Made by a program: the position numbers and the translations under genes
Part shown: positions 7,832-16,774 of the stretch, piece by piece
How positions within the stretch are numbered: position 1 is the first letter of the stretch
Layout: the number at the start of each line of letters is the position of its first letter
The notes under the pieces: model-generated
Databases searched by the model: none
What the model was told of the DNA's origin: nothing
What the model saw: only the letters and a program-made list of their open reading frames with translations
NCBI RefSeq assembly: GCF_900290115.1
Contig: NZ_LT985751.1
Location: 1-35,957 of the forward strand
Length of the DNA stretch: 35,957 bases
DNA from: Alistipes sp. Marseille-P5061
GTDB lineage: Bacteria; Bacteroidota; Bacteroidia; Bacteroidales; Rikenellaceae
Reading direction: 5' to 3'

Positions 7832-8251
7832 TTACTTGAAAGCTCTCCAAATTTCAGTAACAACGGCCGTCAGGAATGCAGCTGCGAAAGCGACATAGGT
7901 TACGATGATGCTCGTTTCGGTAATGACGGTTTCGCTGTGCCCGAAGAAGCCGTTGTTCTGAAGATCCACGATGTTGACCGTATGGCCAGCCGAATAGAAG
8001 TAGGCCACGCCAACGACTATGATTACCAGAGCCAGGGCCAGGATGGACCCCTTGATGCCTGCCGGGTTCTTGATCATCCCGAAGATGGCGCAGAAAAGTG
8101 CCGATGCAAGCGCGAACACGAACAGGGCGTAGCCCCATATCAGGTTGACGCTGATTGCATCTTCCGATCCTCCGGTCGCAATCGCGTAGACCAGAAGAGC
8201 AACCGTGATGACCATCAGAACGCTCAGCAATATGCTAAATGCCTTTTTCAT
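7832..8251 (-). CDS. Small four-helix membrane protein of the exb operon
   Basis: 139 residues with four predicted transmembrane helices (about 4-26, 36-58, 69-88, 113-135) and an exposed loop around 88-112 containing HTVNIVDLQNNGFFGHSE. No enzyme or transporter motif is visible. It lies between exbB and exbD, 27 nt after exbB and 9 nt before exbD, so it is almost certainly co-expressed and may be an accessory subunit of the ExbB/ExbD motor. That role is inferred from position alone. Confidence 0.85.
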   Translation of the reverse strand: MKKAFSILLSVLMVITVALLVYAIATGGSEDAISVNLIWGYALFVFALASALFCAIFGMIKNPAGIKGSILALALVIIVVGVAYFYSAGHTVNIVDLQNNGFFGHSETVITETSIIVTYVAFAAAFLTAVVTEIWRAFK

Positions 8252-8278
8252 ATTTGCTTTTGGTTTTTCTGCGTTCGA

Positions 8279-9082
8279 TTATTTCTTGCTGTAAGCAGTC
8301 AGGATATCCATCAGCGTGATGGACGAGTCTTCCATTGCGTTTACCAGAGAGTCAATCTTCGATACGATGTAGTTGTAGAACAGCTGGAGAATAACGGCTG
8401 CGATAAGACCCAACATGGTGGTCAGAAGGGCGACCTTGATACCACCGGCTACCAGCGTCGGGCTGATATCACCTGCTGCCTGAATCTGGTCGAATGCGTC
8501 AATCATGCCGACAACCGTACCCATGAATCCCAACATAGGCGAAAGGGCGATGAACAGGCCAATCCACGTCAGACCCGACTCCATCTGGCCCGTCTGTACC
8601 GAACCGTACGATACAACCGACTTCTCAACGGCGTCGAGACCCTGGTTGTAGCGGTCCAGACCCTGGTAGTAAATCGATGCGATGGGACCGCGCTTGTTGC
8701 GGCAAACATCCTTGGCTGCCTCGATGCCGCCCTTCTTCAGAGCCTCCTCAACGGCTGCGATGAGCTTCTTCGAGTTGATGGTCGACAGCGACAGGAAGAG
8801 AATGCGCTCGATGGCTACTGCAAGACCGAATACAAGGCAGAGCAGAATAGGGAGCATCCAGATCCAACCGCCCTCGAGGAACTTCTGCATCAGAATGTGG
8901 TGCATGCTCTCGCCGGCGATTTCGGTCTCGGCGGCTACTACGTCCTCGGCTACCGGGGTTTCCTCGGCTACCGTGGCCTCTTCGGTTGCCGGAGCAGCAG
9001 CGGCCTCGGCCTCCTGCGCAAACGCGTTAACAGTACCCAGCGAGAACAAGGCAACTGACAGAATCAAAAAAAGTTTTTTCAT
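8279..9082 (-). CDS. exbB: ExbB/TolQ/MotA-family proton channel protein
   Basis: 267 residues. A signal-peptide-like start (1-22, ending AFAQ) precedes an Ala/Glu-rich low-complexity segment (24-57). The MotA/TolQ/ExbB domain has membrane helices at about 72-94, 171-194 and 216-240; helix 2 holds GLFIALSPMLGFMGTVVGM and helix 3 LLTTMLGLIAAVILQL, the conserved channel-lining helices. It pairs with ExbD to convert proton flow into work for TonB. It is the first gene of a four-gene operon that ends at the terminator near 6700. The region upstream is AT-rich for ~55 bp, but no clear promoter box was found. Confidence 0.95.
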   Translation of the reverse strand: MKKLFLILSVALFSLGTVNAFAQEAEAAAAPATEEATVAEETPVAEDVVAAETEIAGESMHHILMQKFLEGGWIWMLPILLCLVFGLAVAIERILFLSLSTINSKKLIAAVEEALKKGGIEAAKDVCRNKRGPIASIYYQGLDRYNQGLDAVEKSVVSYGSVQTGQMESGLTWIGLFIALSPMLGFMGTVVGMIDAFDQIQAAGDISPTLVAGGIKVALLTTMLGLIAAVILQLFYNYIVSKIDSLVNAMEDSSITLMDILTAYSKK

Positions 9083-9506
9083 AGTTGTGTTAGATAAAAT
9101 TAATTTGATTAGTTGAATTTGTAATCGTTTGTGGTTTTGTTTTAAAGTTTGTTTCTTCCTTTTCTGTTCCGTTGCCTGCCGCCGCCTCCCTCCATGCGGA
9201 GCCGGGTGCGGTGTCGGCTGATTACGGTTCCGTTAAATTTTTCCCGAAGTCCAAAAAAATCGAAAAAATATCGTTTTTCTCTCCTCCCGGCACGCTTTTT
9301 CGCCGCCGTTTTCTCCTTCGGAGGGTTTCCGAAGGCTCCGCGGGAGATGCGCTCCCGAGCGGGAAAAACGTCGCCGGAAAATTTGCAACTTCGTATCAAT
9401 CAACTCGGTACCTTGCATCGCGGTCTGCTCCGACCCCGTTTCAGGGCTCCGAAAAGGCCGCTTTGCAGTGCGAAATATAGGAAAAATATTTAATCTGTGC
9501 AACGTC
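9083..9506. other. Spacer between exbB and ansA
   Basis: An AT-rich leader (9083-9150) is followed by GC-rich DNA. It contains a short inverted repeat (CTTCGGA 9316-9322 / TCCGAAG 9328-9334) without a T-run, and a TATATTTC box on the minus strand (9471-9478), one base off the promoter consensus, which could start a long leader for exbB. I see no gene. Confidence 0.5.
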
Positions 9507-10541
9507 CTATCGAGTAAATTCGCCGTGGAGAGGGCGTTGCAGCAGCGCGCGGCTCTCCTCGTCCGGAAGCCCCTTGCCCAGCACGTACATCAGCTTGGTG
9601 ACGGCCGCCTCGGTGGTCATGTCGTAGCCGCACAGCACGCCCGCCTTCTGCAGGCGCAGTCCCGTCTCGTAGAGCTCCATGGCGACCCGTCCGCCGCCGC
9701 ACTGCGTGACGTTGAGCACCAGGATGCCGCGGGCGATGGCCTGCTCGATGAGGCGGATGAACCACTCGCTCGTCGGGGCGTTGCCCGCGCCGTAGGTCTC
9801 GAGCACCACGGCGCGGATGCCCTCGACCGAGAGGATGCCCTGCAGGATGCGGGCGTCGATGCCCGGGAAGAGCTTGACGATGACCACCCCGTCGTTGAGC
9901 GACGTGGCGATGCGCAGCTCGGGCGATGAGTCGGCGGGGTCGGGGTGGAGGATGGCGGCGTAGTTGTAGGTGATGTTGACCCCCACCTCGGCCAGCGGCG
10001 GGTAGTTGTAGGAGCGGAAGGCGTTGAGCGCCTCGGCGCTCCGCTTCGAGGTGCGGTTGGCGCGGAAGAGTCGGTTCTGGAAGTAGAGCGAGACCTCGGG
10101 CACCACGGGGCGGCTCCCCTGGCTGGCGCCGGCGATTTCGATGGCCGTGATGAGGTTCTCTCGGCCGTCGGTGCGCAGCACGCCGATGGGAATCTGGCTG
10201 CCGGTGAAGACCACCGGCTTGGAGAGGTTCTCGAGCATGAAGCTCAGCGCCGAGGCGGTGTAGGACATCGTGTCGGTGCCGTGCAGGACGACGAAGCCGT
10301 CGTAGCGGGCGTAGTTGTCGCGAATCAGGCGGGCGAGCGTCACCCAGTTGTCGGGCGAGACGTTCGAGGAGTCGATGACGGGGTTCATCGTCTCGACGTC
10401 GATGTCGACGTTGAGCCGCTTGAGCGAGGGGAACTCCTCGTAGATGCCGCTGAAGTCGAACGGGACGAGGGCGCCGGTGGCGGCGTCGGTCTTCATGCCG
10501 ATGGTGCCGCCCGTGTAGATAATCAGGATGGATGCGCGCAT
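9507..10541 (-). CDS. ansA: Type I L-asparaginase
   Basis: 344 residues, normal for the cytoplasmic type I enzyme that hydrolyses L-asparagine to aspartate and ammonia. The N-terminal YTGGTIGM (9-16) places the nucleophilic Thr at 13; HGTDTM at 87-92 supplies the second Thr-Asp pair of the catalytic network. There is no signal peptide, in keeping with type I. It is the last gene of a four-gene minus-strand run, 3 nt behind the TIGR04076 gene. Function is clear; the link with DprA and TatD upstream is likely just shared transcription. Confidence 0.95.
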   Translation of the reverse strand: MRASILIIYTGGTIGMKTDAATGALVPFDFSGIYEEFPSLKRLNVDIDVETMNPVIDSSNVSPDNWVTLARLIRDNYARYDGFVVLHGTDTMSYTASALSFMLENLSKPVVFTGSQIPIGVLRTDGRENLITAIEIAGASQGSRPVVPEVSLYFQNRLFRANRTSKRSAEALNAFRSYNYPPLAEVGVNITYNYAAILHPDPADSSPELRIATSLNDGVVIVKLFPGIDARILQGILSVEGIRAVVLETYGAGNAPTSEWFIRLIEQAIARGILVLNVTQCGGGRVAMELYETGLRLQKAGVLCGYDMTTEAAVTKLMYVLGKGLPDEESRALLQRPLHGEFTR

Positions 10542-10544
10542 AGC

Positions 10545-11171
10545 TTATGATTCGGTTTTTTCGTGTGGTCGGGTTTCGGGGTTGGCAGGGGCCGCGGCAG
10601 GTACGGCCGCCGGGGTCGCGGAGGTTGCTGGGGTTGCTGCGGCGGGTCTGCCGCGGTGTCGGGCGGCGTCGGAAGCCGAAGGGGCGGCCGCAGGTGCGGT
10701 GTCCGTTGGGGAGGCGTTGCTGCGGAGGGTTTCGGAGCGGTTGCCGGGCCGGGTGTCGGGTCGGCCGGGCTCTCCGCTGCCGGGTGTCGGGTCGGCCGGT
10801 TCTTTGCGGGCGGCGGGCTCTCCGCCGTCGGGGGTCTGTTTGCCAGGGGCCTGTCCGTCGGGCGTCGGTTCGTCGAGCGCCTCCACCAGAAAGCTCACCG
10901 GGCGGAAGCCGTCGTTGCACGAGAGCATCGCCGAGGCGGGGTTCTTCATCCACCCGTCGTAGAGGCCCGTCGCCCCGTGGGCCAGCGCCATGACGAAGGG
11001 CGAGAGGCTCTGCCAGGCGCTCTCGCACAGCCCCTCGGGGCGGCTTAGGCCGTCGCACTCGAAGCTCTGCCCCACGCTGAGGTCGCAGGGGTGTTCGAGC
11101 GGGTTCTCGTAGCGCTCCATCAGGTCGCGGTAGCAGGCCTTGCGGATGACGGTGATGCGGATGCGTTTCAT
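10545..11171 (-). CDS. TIGR04076-family protein with a long disordered tail
   Basis: 208 residues. The first ~100 match the small Cys-containing TIGR04076 family: KRIRITVIRKACYRDLMERY at the start, HPCDLSVGQ, PEGLCESAW, DGWMKNPASAM and CNDGFRPVSF. Cysteines at about 13, 29, 49 and 85 may bind metal, but the family has no established function. Residues from ~105 on are Pro/Ala/Thr/Gly-rich and look unstructured, about doubling the usual length. The gene is 20 nt after tatD and 3 nt before ansA. Confidence 0.85.
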   Translation of the reverse strand: MKRIRITVIRKACYRDLMERYENPLEHPCDLSVGQSFECDGLSRPEGLCESAWQSLSPFVMALAHGATGLYDGWMKNPASAMLSCNDGFRPVSFLVEALDEPTPDGQAPGKQTPDGGEPAARKEPADPTPGSGEPGRPDTRPGNRSETLRSNASPTDTAPAAAPSASDAARHRGRPAAATPATSATPAAVPAAAPANPETRPHEKTES

Positions 11172-11191
11172 GATATCCGGTGCGTTGTCAT

Positions 11192-12178
11192 TCAGTTGTT
11201 TGCAGTCGTTCGGCCGGCTCCTTCGGAAGCGGGCGTTTTCATGGTGTCGGGGCCTTCGGTTGTAGCCTTTCCGGACCCCTCGGCTGCGGCCTTCCCGAGC
11301 TCCTCGGCTGCGGCCTTTCCGGGCACTTCCGCTGCTGCCCTTTCGGGCTCCTCGGCGGCCGGCAGCGCCCCGAGGCCGAACATCCGCTCGGCCGAGGCTG
11401 TCGTGCGGCGGGCCACCTCCTCGGGCGGGAGCCCCTTGAGGGCGGCCACCCGCTCGCAGACGAAGCGCACGTAGGCGGATTCGTTGCGCTCGCCGCGGTG
11501 GGGCACCGGGGTGAGGTAGGGGCAGTCGGTCTCGAGCACCAGGTCGTCGAGCTCCATTGCGGGGACGGAGGCGGCCACCTGGCTCCGCTTGAAGGTGACC
11601 ACCCCGCCGATGCCGAAGAGCCAGTCGCCGCAGGCGCGGAGGCGGGCATAGCGCCCCTCATCCTCCGAGAAGGCGTGGAAGACGCCGCGCAGCGCGGCAC
11701 CCTCGCTGCGGGCCCGGGCGCTCTCCTCCGCGATGATGCGCTCCATCTCGTCCCACGCCGCGCGGGTATGGATGGCCACGGGGAGCCCCCGTCGCCAGGC
11801 CATGCGCAGCTGTGCGGCGAAGGCCTCGCACTGCTCGGACACGAAGTCGCGGCTCCAGTAGAAGTCGAGGCCGATTTCGCCCACGGCGCAGAATGCTCCG
11901 ATGCCCTCGGGAGGCGCGTCGAGCAGCCGCTCGACCAGCGCCAGCTCCTCGCGCCAGCGGGGGTTGTCGTTCACCGAGGTGGGGTGGAGCCCCATCATCG
12001 GGATGTAGCGCGCCGGGTCGCGGCGGCTGAGGGCGAAGAGGCGTTCGTGGCTTTCGGAGTCGATGGCCGGGAGCAGCAGCCGCTCCACCCCGGCCGCGGC
12101 GGCACGGGCGAGCGCCTCGTCGCGGTCGGCGTCGAACTCCGGTTCGTAGAGGTGCGAATGGGTGTCGATGAGTCTCAT
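11192..12178 (-). CDS. tatD: TatD-family metal-dependent deoxyribonuclease
   Basis: 328 residues from the ATG at 12178, which overlaps the dprA stop in an ATGA. The metal-binding HxH of the amidohydrolase fold is DTHSH (5-9); further ligands lie in VGEIGLDFYW, AIHTRAAW, FHAFS and ETDCPYLTP. TatD proteins are Mg-dependent 3'-5' DNA exonucleases of the cytoplasm. After about 270 the protein has a low-complexity tail with repeated GKAAAE-type units that is not part of the fold. Upstream in-frame start codons would place the start inside dprA and are unlikely. Confidence 0.94.
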   Translation of the reverse strand: MRLIDTHSHLYEPEFDADRDEALARAAAAGVERLLLPAIDSESHERLFALSRRDPARYIPMMGLHPTSVNDNPRWREELALVERLLDAPPEGIGAFCAVGEIGLDFYWSRDFVSEQCEAFAAQLRMAWRRGLPVAIHTRAAWDEMERIIAEESARARSEGAALRGVFHAFSEDEGRYARLRACGDWLFGIGGVVTFKRSQVAASVPAMELDDLVLETDCPYLTPVPHRGERNESAYVRFVCERVAALKGLPPEEVARRTTASAERMFGLGALPAAEEPERAAAEVPGKAAAEELGKAAAEGSGKATTEGPDTMKTPASEGAGRTTANN

Positions 12179-13281
12179 GGCAGTTTCATGTATCGGTTGC
12201 CGGGGAGCTGGCGGACGGCGCCGCTCAGCTCGAGCCCCACCAGCAGCGTGGCCAGCTCGCCCGGGTCGAGTCCGCTCAGCTCGCCGAGCGTCTCGAGCGA
12301 GAGGGGGTCGTCCGTGCGGAAGCAGCCCAGCAGCCCCCGTTCGTCGGGGGTCAGACGGCGGTCGCCCGGCGTCTCGGTGCGGGTGTCGCGCTGAGGTGCG
12401 GCGTTCTCCCACTGCAGCTCCGTGATGATGTCGTCGGCCGTGAGAACCATCTGTGCCTTCTGGTTGCGGATGAGGAAGTTGGTGCCGGCCGACATGCGGT
12501 CGGTGACCCGTCCCGGGAGGGCCATCACCGTGCGGTTGTAGCCGTCGGCGCAGTGGGCCGTGAAGAGCGAGCCGCCCGAGGCGGGCGATTCGACGACGAG
12601 CGTTCCGGCGCTCAGCGCCGCGATGATGCGGTTGCGCGCCAGGAAGAGGCTGCCGTTCTGCCGGGTCTGCGAGTGGAGCTCGGTGAGCAGCGCGCCGCCC
12701 TGCTCGAGGATGTCGCGTGCCAGTCCGGCGTGCTGCGTCGGGGTGACCCCGGGCAGCGGGTTGGCCACCACGGCGACGGTCGGCACCCGGCAGGCGAGGG
12801 CCGCGCGGTGTGCCGCGGCATCGATGCCGAAGGCCAGGCCGCTGACGATGGAGAGCTCATCGACCCGCTCGGCGAGCCGTTCGATGAGGGCGTGGCACAT
12901 CGTCTCGCCGTAGGGCGTAGCCGTGCGCGTGCCGACCACCGAGAGGCAGCGCATGTGGAGCGCCCGAAGTTCGCCCCGCAGGTAGATGACGTGGGGCGGG
13001 TCCGGAATATCGCGCAGCAGGGGCGGATATTCGGGGTCGGTCGAGGCGATGGGCCGGATGCCGTTGCGGCGGCAGTAGAGCAGCTCGCGCTCGGCGGCGG
13101 GGAAGCCCTTGCGCTGGAGGATGGCCCGCAGCGGCTCGGGACGCAGCCGTGCAGCGCCGGCCAGCTCGTCGTGCGAGGCGGCGAAGATGCGGCGGGCGTC
13201 GCCGAACACCTCGAGCAGGTGTGCGGCGCCCTTCACACCGATGCCGGGGGTCATCTGCAGGGCGATGTCTTCGAGTGTCAT
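12175..13281 (-). CDS. dprA: DNA-processing protein A (DprA/Smf)
   Basis: 368 residues. It has an N-terminal helical (SAM-like) region (1-65), the Rossmann-like DprA core with SGLAFGIDAAAHRAAL and the block GGALLTELHSQTRQNGSLFL, and a C-terminal winged-helix domain (about 305-368). DprA loads RecA onto incoming single-stranded DNA during transformation. It heads the operon dprA > tatD > TIGR04076 > ansA. A TACCTTTA box on the minus strand at 13308-13315 (one mismatch to the consensus) ends 27 bp upstream of the start and is the likely promoter. Confidence 0.96.
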   Translation of the reverse strand: MTLEDIALQMTPGIGVKGAAHLLEVFGDARRIFAASHDELAGAARLRPEPLRAILQRKGFPAAERELLYCRRNGIRPIASTDPEYPPLLRDIPDPPHVIYLRGELRALHMRCLSVVGTRTATPYGETMCHALIERLAERVDELSIVSGLAFGIDAAAHRAALACRVPTVAVVANPLPGVTPTQHAGLARDILEQGGALLTELHSQTRQNGSLFLARNRIIAALSAGTLVVESPASGGSLFTAHCADGYNRTVMALPGRVTDRMSAGTNFLIRNQKAQMVLTADDIITELQWENAAPQRDTRTETPGDRRLTPDERGLLGCFRTDDPLSLETLGELSGLDPGELATLLVGLELSGAVRQLPGNRYMKLP

Positions 13282-13376
13282 GGTCGCGGGGACTCTTTTG
13301 CGGGAGATAAAGGTAGTGATTTCCGGGCGAAGACGGATGGGTTGGAGGCGGAAAATGCGTAAAGTTGCGAATAAGT

Positions 13377-13407
13377 TTTGCAGATATCGGAAAAGTGTGT
13401 ATATTTG
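13377..13407 (+). promoter_or_regulatory. Promoter of the tRNA-Cys gene
   Basis: TTTG (13377-13380) and TATATTTG (13400-13407) are separated by exactly 19 nt, an excellent Bacteroidetes promoter. The next gene on this strand is tRNA-Cys, about 175 nt downstream of the expected start. The leader between holds imperfect GGTGCTGGAG repeats but no gene. Confidence 0.7.
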
Positions 13408-13587
13408 CGAACCGAAACGACCCGGAGCCGCCCCGAGGGGAGCCCGAGCGATATCCGGAGGGGGCCTGAGAAGGAGCCAAGGGGGCTGAGAAAGTCCCGA
13501 AGGTGCTGGAGAAGGTGCCTGGGGGGCTTGAGAGGGTCCCGGAGGTGCTGGAGGGAAAAGCTGAAGGGGGCGTTTCGAGAAAGAAAT

Positions 13588-13658
13588 GGTCTGATGGCCG
13601 AGTGGCTAGGCAAAGGTCTGCAAAACCTTGTACAGCGGTTCGAATCCGCTTCAGACCT
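13588..13658 (+). tRNA. tRNA-Cys (GCA)
   Basis: A cloverleaf can be drawn by eye: acceptor arms GGTCTGA and TCAGACC; anticodon stem AAGGT/ACCTT around loop CTGCAAA with anticodon GCA; variable loop GTAC; T-arm AGCGG-TTCGAAT-CCGCT. The discriminator is T, and CCA is not encoded (TCA follows the acceptor). Its 3' end is the integration site of the mobile island and is repeated at 31144. Confidence 0.96.
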
Positions 13659-13672
13659 CACAGAAACCGCGT
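13645..13672. repeat. Left attachment site (attL)
   Basis: A 28-bp sequence beginning TCCGCTTCAGACC, made of the T-arm end and acceptor arm of tRNA-Cys plus 12 bp beyond, is identical to 31144-31171 in the same orientation. Similarity continues imperfectly for about 25 bp into the terminator hairpin. Confidence 0.93.
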
Positions 13673-13701
13673 CGTAGATGTCTACGACGCGGTTTCTGTT
13701 T
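13661..13701 (+). terminator. Terminator of tRNA-Cys at attL
   Basis: An 18-bp perfect stem (13661-13678 with 13681-13698) has a 2-nt loop drawn as TG and is followed by TTTGAATTT. It is part of the att homology and has a structural twin at 31163. Confidence 0.85.
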
Positions 13702-13703
13702 GA

Positions 13704-13725
13704 ATTTGTACGGCATTTGTACGGC
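13704..13725. repeat. Paired 11-bp repeats inside the left end (candidate integrase arm sites)
   Basis: Two tandem copies of ATTTGTACGGC (13704-13714, 13715-13725). The same pair in the same orientation lies inside the right end at 31005-31026. Duplicated short repeats flanking the core site are what arm-type integrase sites look like; the role is inferred. Confidence 0.6.
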
Positions 13726-13748
13726 AGAGGGCCGGTTTGCCGTTTGGC

Positions 13749-16700
13749 TCAACTGTTTTCCGACCACATTTCGCACTGCTCCATGATGGTGTTCAGTGCG
13801 TCCTCCTGTCCCTCGGGCGGATATTTGTACTTCTTGAGCAGTCGTTTGACCAGCCGACGCATGCCGGCCCGGGCGCTCTCCTTCAGATTCCAGTCGATTG
13901 TCTTGTTTTTGCGCAGCGCATCGGTCAGCTCGTGTGTGATGGCCAGTAGCTGGTCGTTCGTGTAGAAGTCCCGCACGGCCTCGGGTTTGGTCAGCGCATC
14001 GTAGAAGGCCAGCTCTTCGGTCGTGAGGTGCAGCGCCTGGCCCGCCTTCTCGCCGTCGATAATCTCGCGGGCTGTCTTCAACAGCTCCTCGATTACCTCC
14101 TCGTTGGTCAGCATCCCCTTCAGGTAGTTGCTCATCGCCTGGGCGAGGATCTCCGAGAACTTCGCGGCCCGCACCGTGTTGGTCCGGCGGTAGAGCTGCA
14201 CCTGTTCGGCAATCAACTTGCGCAGCAGCTCCACGGCCAGATTCTTCTCCTTCATGCGGCCGATCTCCTCGAGGAACTTCGGGTCGAAGAGCGAAAACTC
14301 CTCCTGCACGTCCGAGAAGAGGTTGATGACCCCTTCGCTCTGAATGCTCTGCCGGAGCAGCTCGTTGATGCGCTCGTTGATTTCGCGGAACGAAATCTTT
14401 CCCTTGCCCTCGACGCGCGTCAACAGCGTGCGCACGGCCTCGAAATAGGCCGCTTCGAGCCGCTCTTCGCGGTCGGGCATGCTCTGACACAGCGACAGCG
14501 CCTGCCGCAGCAGCAACGCCTCGCGGATGTAATCCTCCTTGACCTTCGCTCGCTCCGGAGCCTGCAGGAAGTCGGCGCCGCCGCTGATGGCCCGGGCACG
14601 TTCGAGGTCCGAATCGCCCCGGAATCCCGCGTAGTCGTAACCGTGCAGCAGGTCGCGGCACACCTCCAGCTTCTTCCGGAATTCCGGATAGGCCGTCTTG
14701 GCGATGTCGGGGTCGCCGTAGTTGCGGCGGTCGCGCAGCGTGTAGTCGTTCATCGCCTGCCTGAGGGCCGAGGCGATGCCGACGTAATCGACCACCAGAC
14801 CGCCCTGCTTGTCGCCGAAGACGCGGTTCACGCGCGCAATGGCCTGCATGAGGTTGTGCCCCGCCATCGGCTTGTAGACATACATCGTCGCCAGCGAGGG
14901 GACGTCGAACCCCGTCAGCCACATGTCCACCACGATGACAATCTTCAGCGGCCCGGCATTGTCCTTGAACCGCCGCTCCAGCTCCTTCTTGTGGGCGTCG
15001 TTGCCAATCACGGCCCGCCACTCCTCGGGGTCCTTGTTGCTCGAAGTCATCACCACGGCCAGCTTCTCGCTCCACGCCGGGCGCATCTCCAATATCCGAT
15101 GGTAAATCTTCATCGCAATCGGCCGCGAGTAGGCCACAATCATCGCCTTGCCGGTCTGTTCCCACTGGCGGAACTCCTCATAGTGCTTCACGATGTCCTC
15201 GCACAGCGACGCCACCGTCGCATCTGCCCCCAGAATCGAGTCGATACGCCCCAACTCGCGCTTGCTCTTCTCGATGGCGTACTCCTCGGCCTCCTCGGCC
15301 ATCGCGTCGTACTCGGCATCGATACGGCGCAGCGTCTCCTCGTCGAGGTGGAGATTGACGACGCGGCTCTCGTAGAAGACCGGACGCGTGGCGCCGTCCT
15401 CGACGGCCTGCGTCATGTCGTAGACGTCGATGTAGTCGCCGAAGACCTCGCGCGTCGAGCGGTCCTTCTGCGCAATCGGGGTCCCCGTGAAGCCGATGTA
15501 GGTGGCATTCGGCAGGGCGTTGCGCACCAGCCGCGCCGCTCCCGTGCGCACGCGCCCCGTGCGCGGGTCGATGTGCTCTTCCAGCCCGTACTGGCTGCGG
15601 TGCGCCTCGTCGACCATCACCACGATGTTGCGGCGCTCCGACAGCGGCCCGTCGCCCTCCTCGAACTTCTGCATCGTCGAGAAGAAGATGCCGTTTGCCT
15701 CGCGCCCGGCCAGCAGCTCGCGCAGATGGGCGCGGCTCGACGCCTGCACGGGCACCTGTCGCAGAAAGTCGCTGCACTGCGCAAACTGACCGTACAGTTG
15801 CCCGTCGAGGTCGTTGCGGTCGGTCAGCACGACAATCGTCGGCGAGGCCATCGCCCGCTGCAACCGCTTGGCGAAGAAGACCATCGACAGCGACTTGCCG
15901 CTTCCCTGCGTGTGCCAGAAGACCCCGCCGCGGCCGTCCGTCTCGGCGGCGCGGAGCGTCGAATCGACGGCCTTGCGCACGGCGTAGAACTGGTGGTAGG
16001 CGCTCAATATCTTGATGTCTTGCCCGTCCTTCTCCGAGCAGCAGATGAAGCCGCCGAGCAGCTCGATGAAGCGGCTCTTCTCGAACATCCCGCGGAAGAG
16101 GACGTCGAAATTGGCGTAGCGCGCGTCCTCCAGCTTGCCGTCCACGGTCTTCCACTCCATGAATCGGTCCTCGCCCGCCGTGATGGTCCCGGCCTTGGTC
16201 GTAGCCAGGTCGCTCATCACGCAGAAGGCGTTGTAGACGAACAGCGAGGGAATCTCCTGCATGTAGTTGCGCAGCTGGGCGTAGGCCTCCGAGACGTCGG
16301 TCGCCTCGCGCGAGGGGGATTTCAGCTCGACGACCACCAGCGGCAACCCGTTGACGAAGACGACGATGTCGGCCCTGCGCACCGAACGCTCCTCGACCGT
16401 CCACTGGTTCGCGACCGTGAACCGGTTGCGCATCGGGAGGTCGTAATCCACCAGCCGCACCAGCCCTGCGCGCTGCTCTTTGCCGTCGAAGTAGTTGACC
16501 GCCACGCCGTTCTGGAGCATGTCGGTGAACCGGGCGTTTTTGCGGGCGAGCGAACCGCTTTCGTGGGTGCGGATGCGGGCGATTGCCTCGGCGATGGCGG
16601 CGCGCGGGAGCGAGGGGTTTATGCGGACGAGTGCATCTTCGAGAATCTCCAGACAGAGGGGCTCGGCGAAGTCCCTCACGACATCGGGGCCGTAGAGGTA

Positions 16701-16769
16701 CTCGTAACCGAGCAAGTCTCGGAATATTTCGAGGATGGCGTTTTCGAAATGGGCTTCGGTGAAGGGCAT
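13749..16769 (-). CDS. hsdR: Type I restriction endonuclease subunit HsdR
   Basis: 1006 residues from the ATG at 16769 (MPFTEAHFENAIL), chosen because the earlier in-frame ATG at 16802 would overlap the upstream gene. Motifs: a PD-(D/E)xK nuclease with Asp ~134, Glu ~148 and Lys ~150 (in VVVELKSPSR); Walker A HTQGSGKS at ~286; DEAH in VDEAHRSQYG; GFTGTPI; and the helicase block DMWLTGFDVPSLATMYVYKP followed by QAIARVNR. It is the ATP-driven translocase that cuts DNA when bound to HsdM/HsdS. It starts 5 nt after the AAA ATPase gene. It is GC-rich, unlike that neighbour. It appears intact, with a C-terminal helical region normal for the family. Confidence 0.96.
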   Translation of the reverse strand: MPFTEAHFENAILEIFRDLLGYEYLYGPDVVRDFAEPLCLEILEDALVRINPSLPRAAIAEAIARIRTHESGSLARKNARFTDMLQNGVAVNYFDGKEQRAGLVRLVDYDLPMRNRFTVANQWTVEERSVRRADIVVFVNGLPLVVVELKSPSREATDVSEAYAQLRNYMQEIPSLFVYNAFCVMSDLATTKAGTITAGEDRFMEWKTVDGKLEDARYANFDVLFRGMFEKSRFIELLGGFICCSEKDGQDIKILSAYHQFYAVRKAVDSTLRAAETDGRGGVFWHTQGSGKSLSMVFFAKRLQRAMASPTIVVLTDRNDLDGQLYGQFAQCSDFLRQVPVQASSRAHLRELLAGREANGIFFSTMQKFEEGDGPLSERRNIVVMVDEAHRSQYGLEEHIDPRTGRVRTGAARLVRNALPNATYIGFTGTPIAQKDRSTREVFGDYIDVYDMTQAVEDGATRPVFYESRVVNLHLDEETLRRIDAEYDAMAEEAEEYAIEKSKRELGRIDSILGADATVASLCEDIVKHYEEFRQWEQTGKAMIVAYSRPIAMKIYHRILEMRPAWSEKLAVVMTSSNKDPEEWRAVIGNDAHKKELERRFKDNAGPLKIVIVVDMWLTGFDVPSLATMYVYKPMAGHNLMQAIARVNRVFGDKQGGLVVDYVGIASALRQAMNDYTLRDRRNYGDPDIAKTAYPEFRKKLEVCRDLLHGYDYAGFRGDSDLERARAISGGADFLQAPERAKVKEDYIREALLLRQALSLCQSMPDREERLEAAYFEAVRTLLTRVEGKGKISFREINERINELLRQSIQSEGVINLFSDVQEEFSLFDPKFLEEIGRMKEKNLAVELLRKLIAEQVQLYRRTNTVRAAKFSEILAQAMSNYLKGMLTNEEVIEELLKTAREIIDGEKAGQALHLTTEELAFYDALTKPEAVRDFYTNDQLLAITHELTDALRKNKTIDWNLKESARAGMRRLVKRLLKKYKYPPEGQEDALNTIMEQCEMWSENS

Positions 16770-16774
16770 AATGA

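Noticed and set aside
6725..9058. Long plus-strand open frame across the exb operon
   Set aside because: It runs antisense through four well-supported genes and the terminator; the real frames have clear membrane helices and family motifs.
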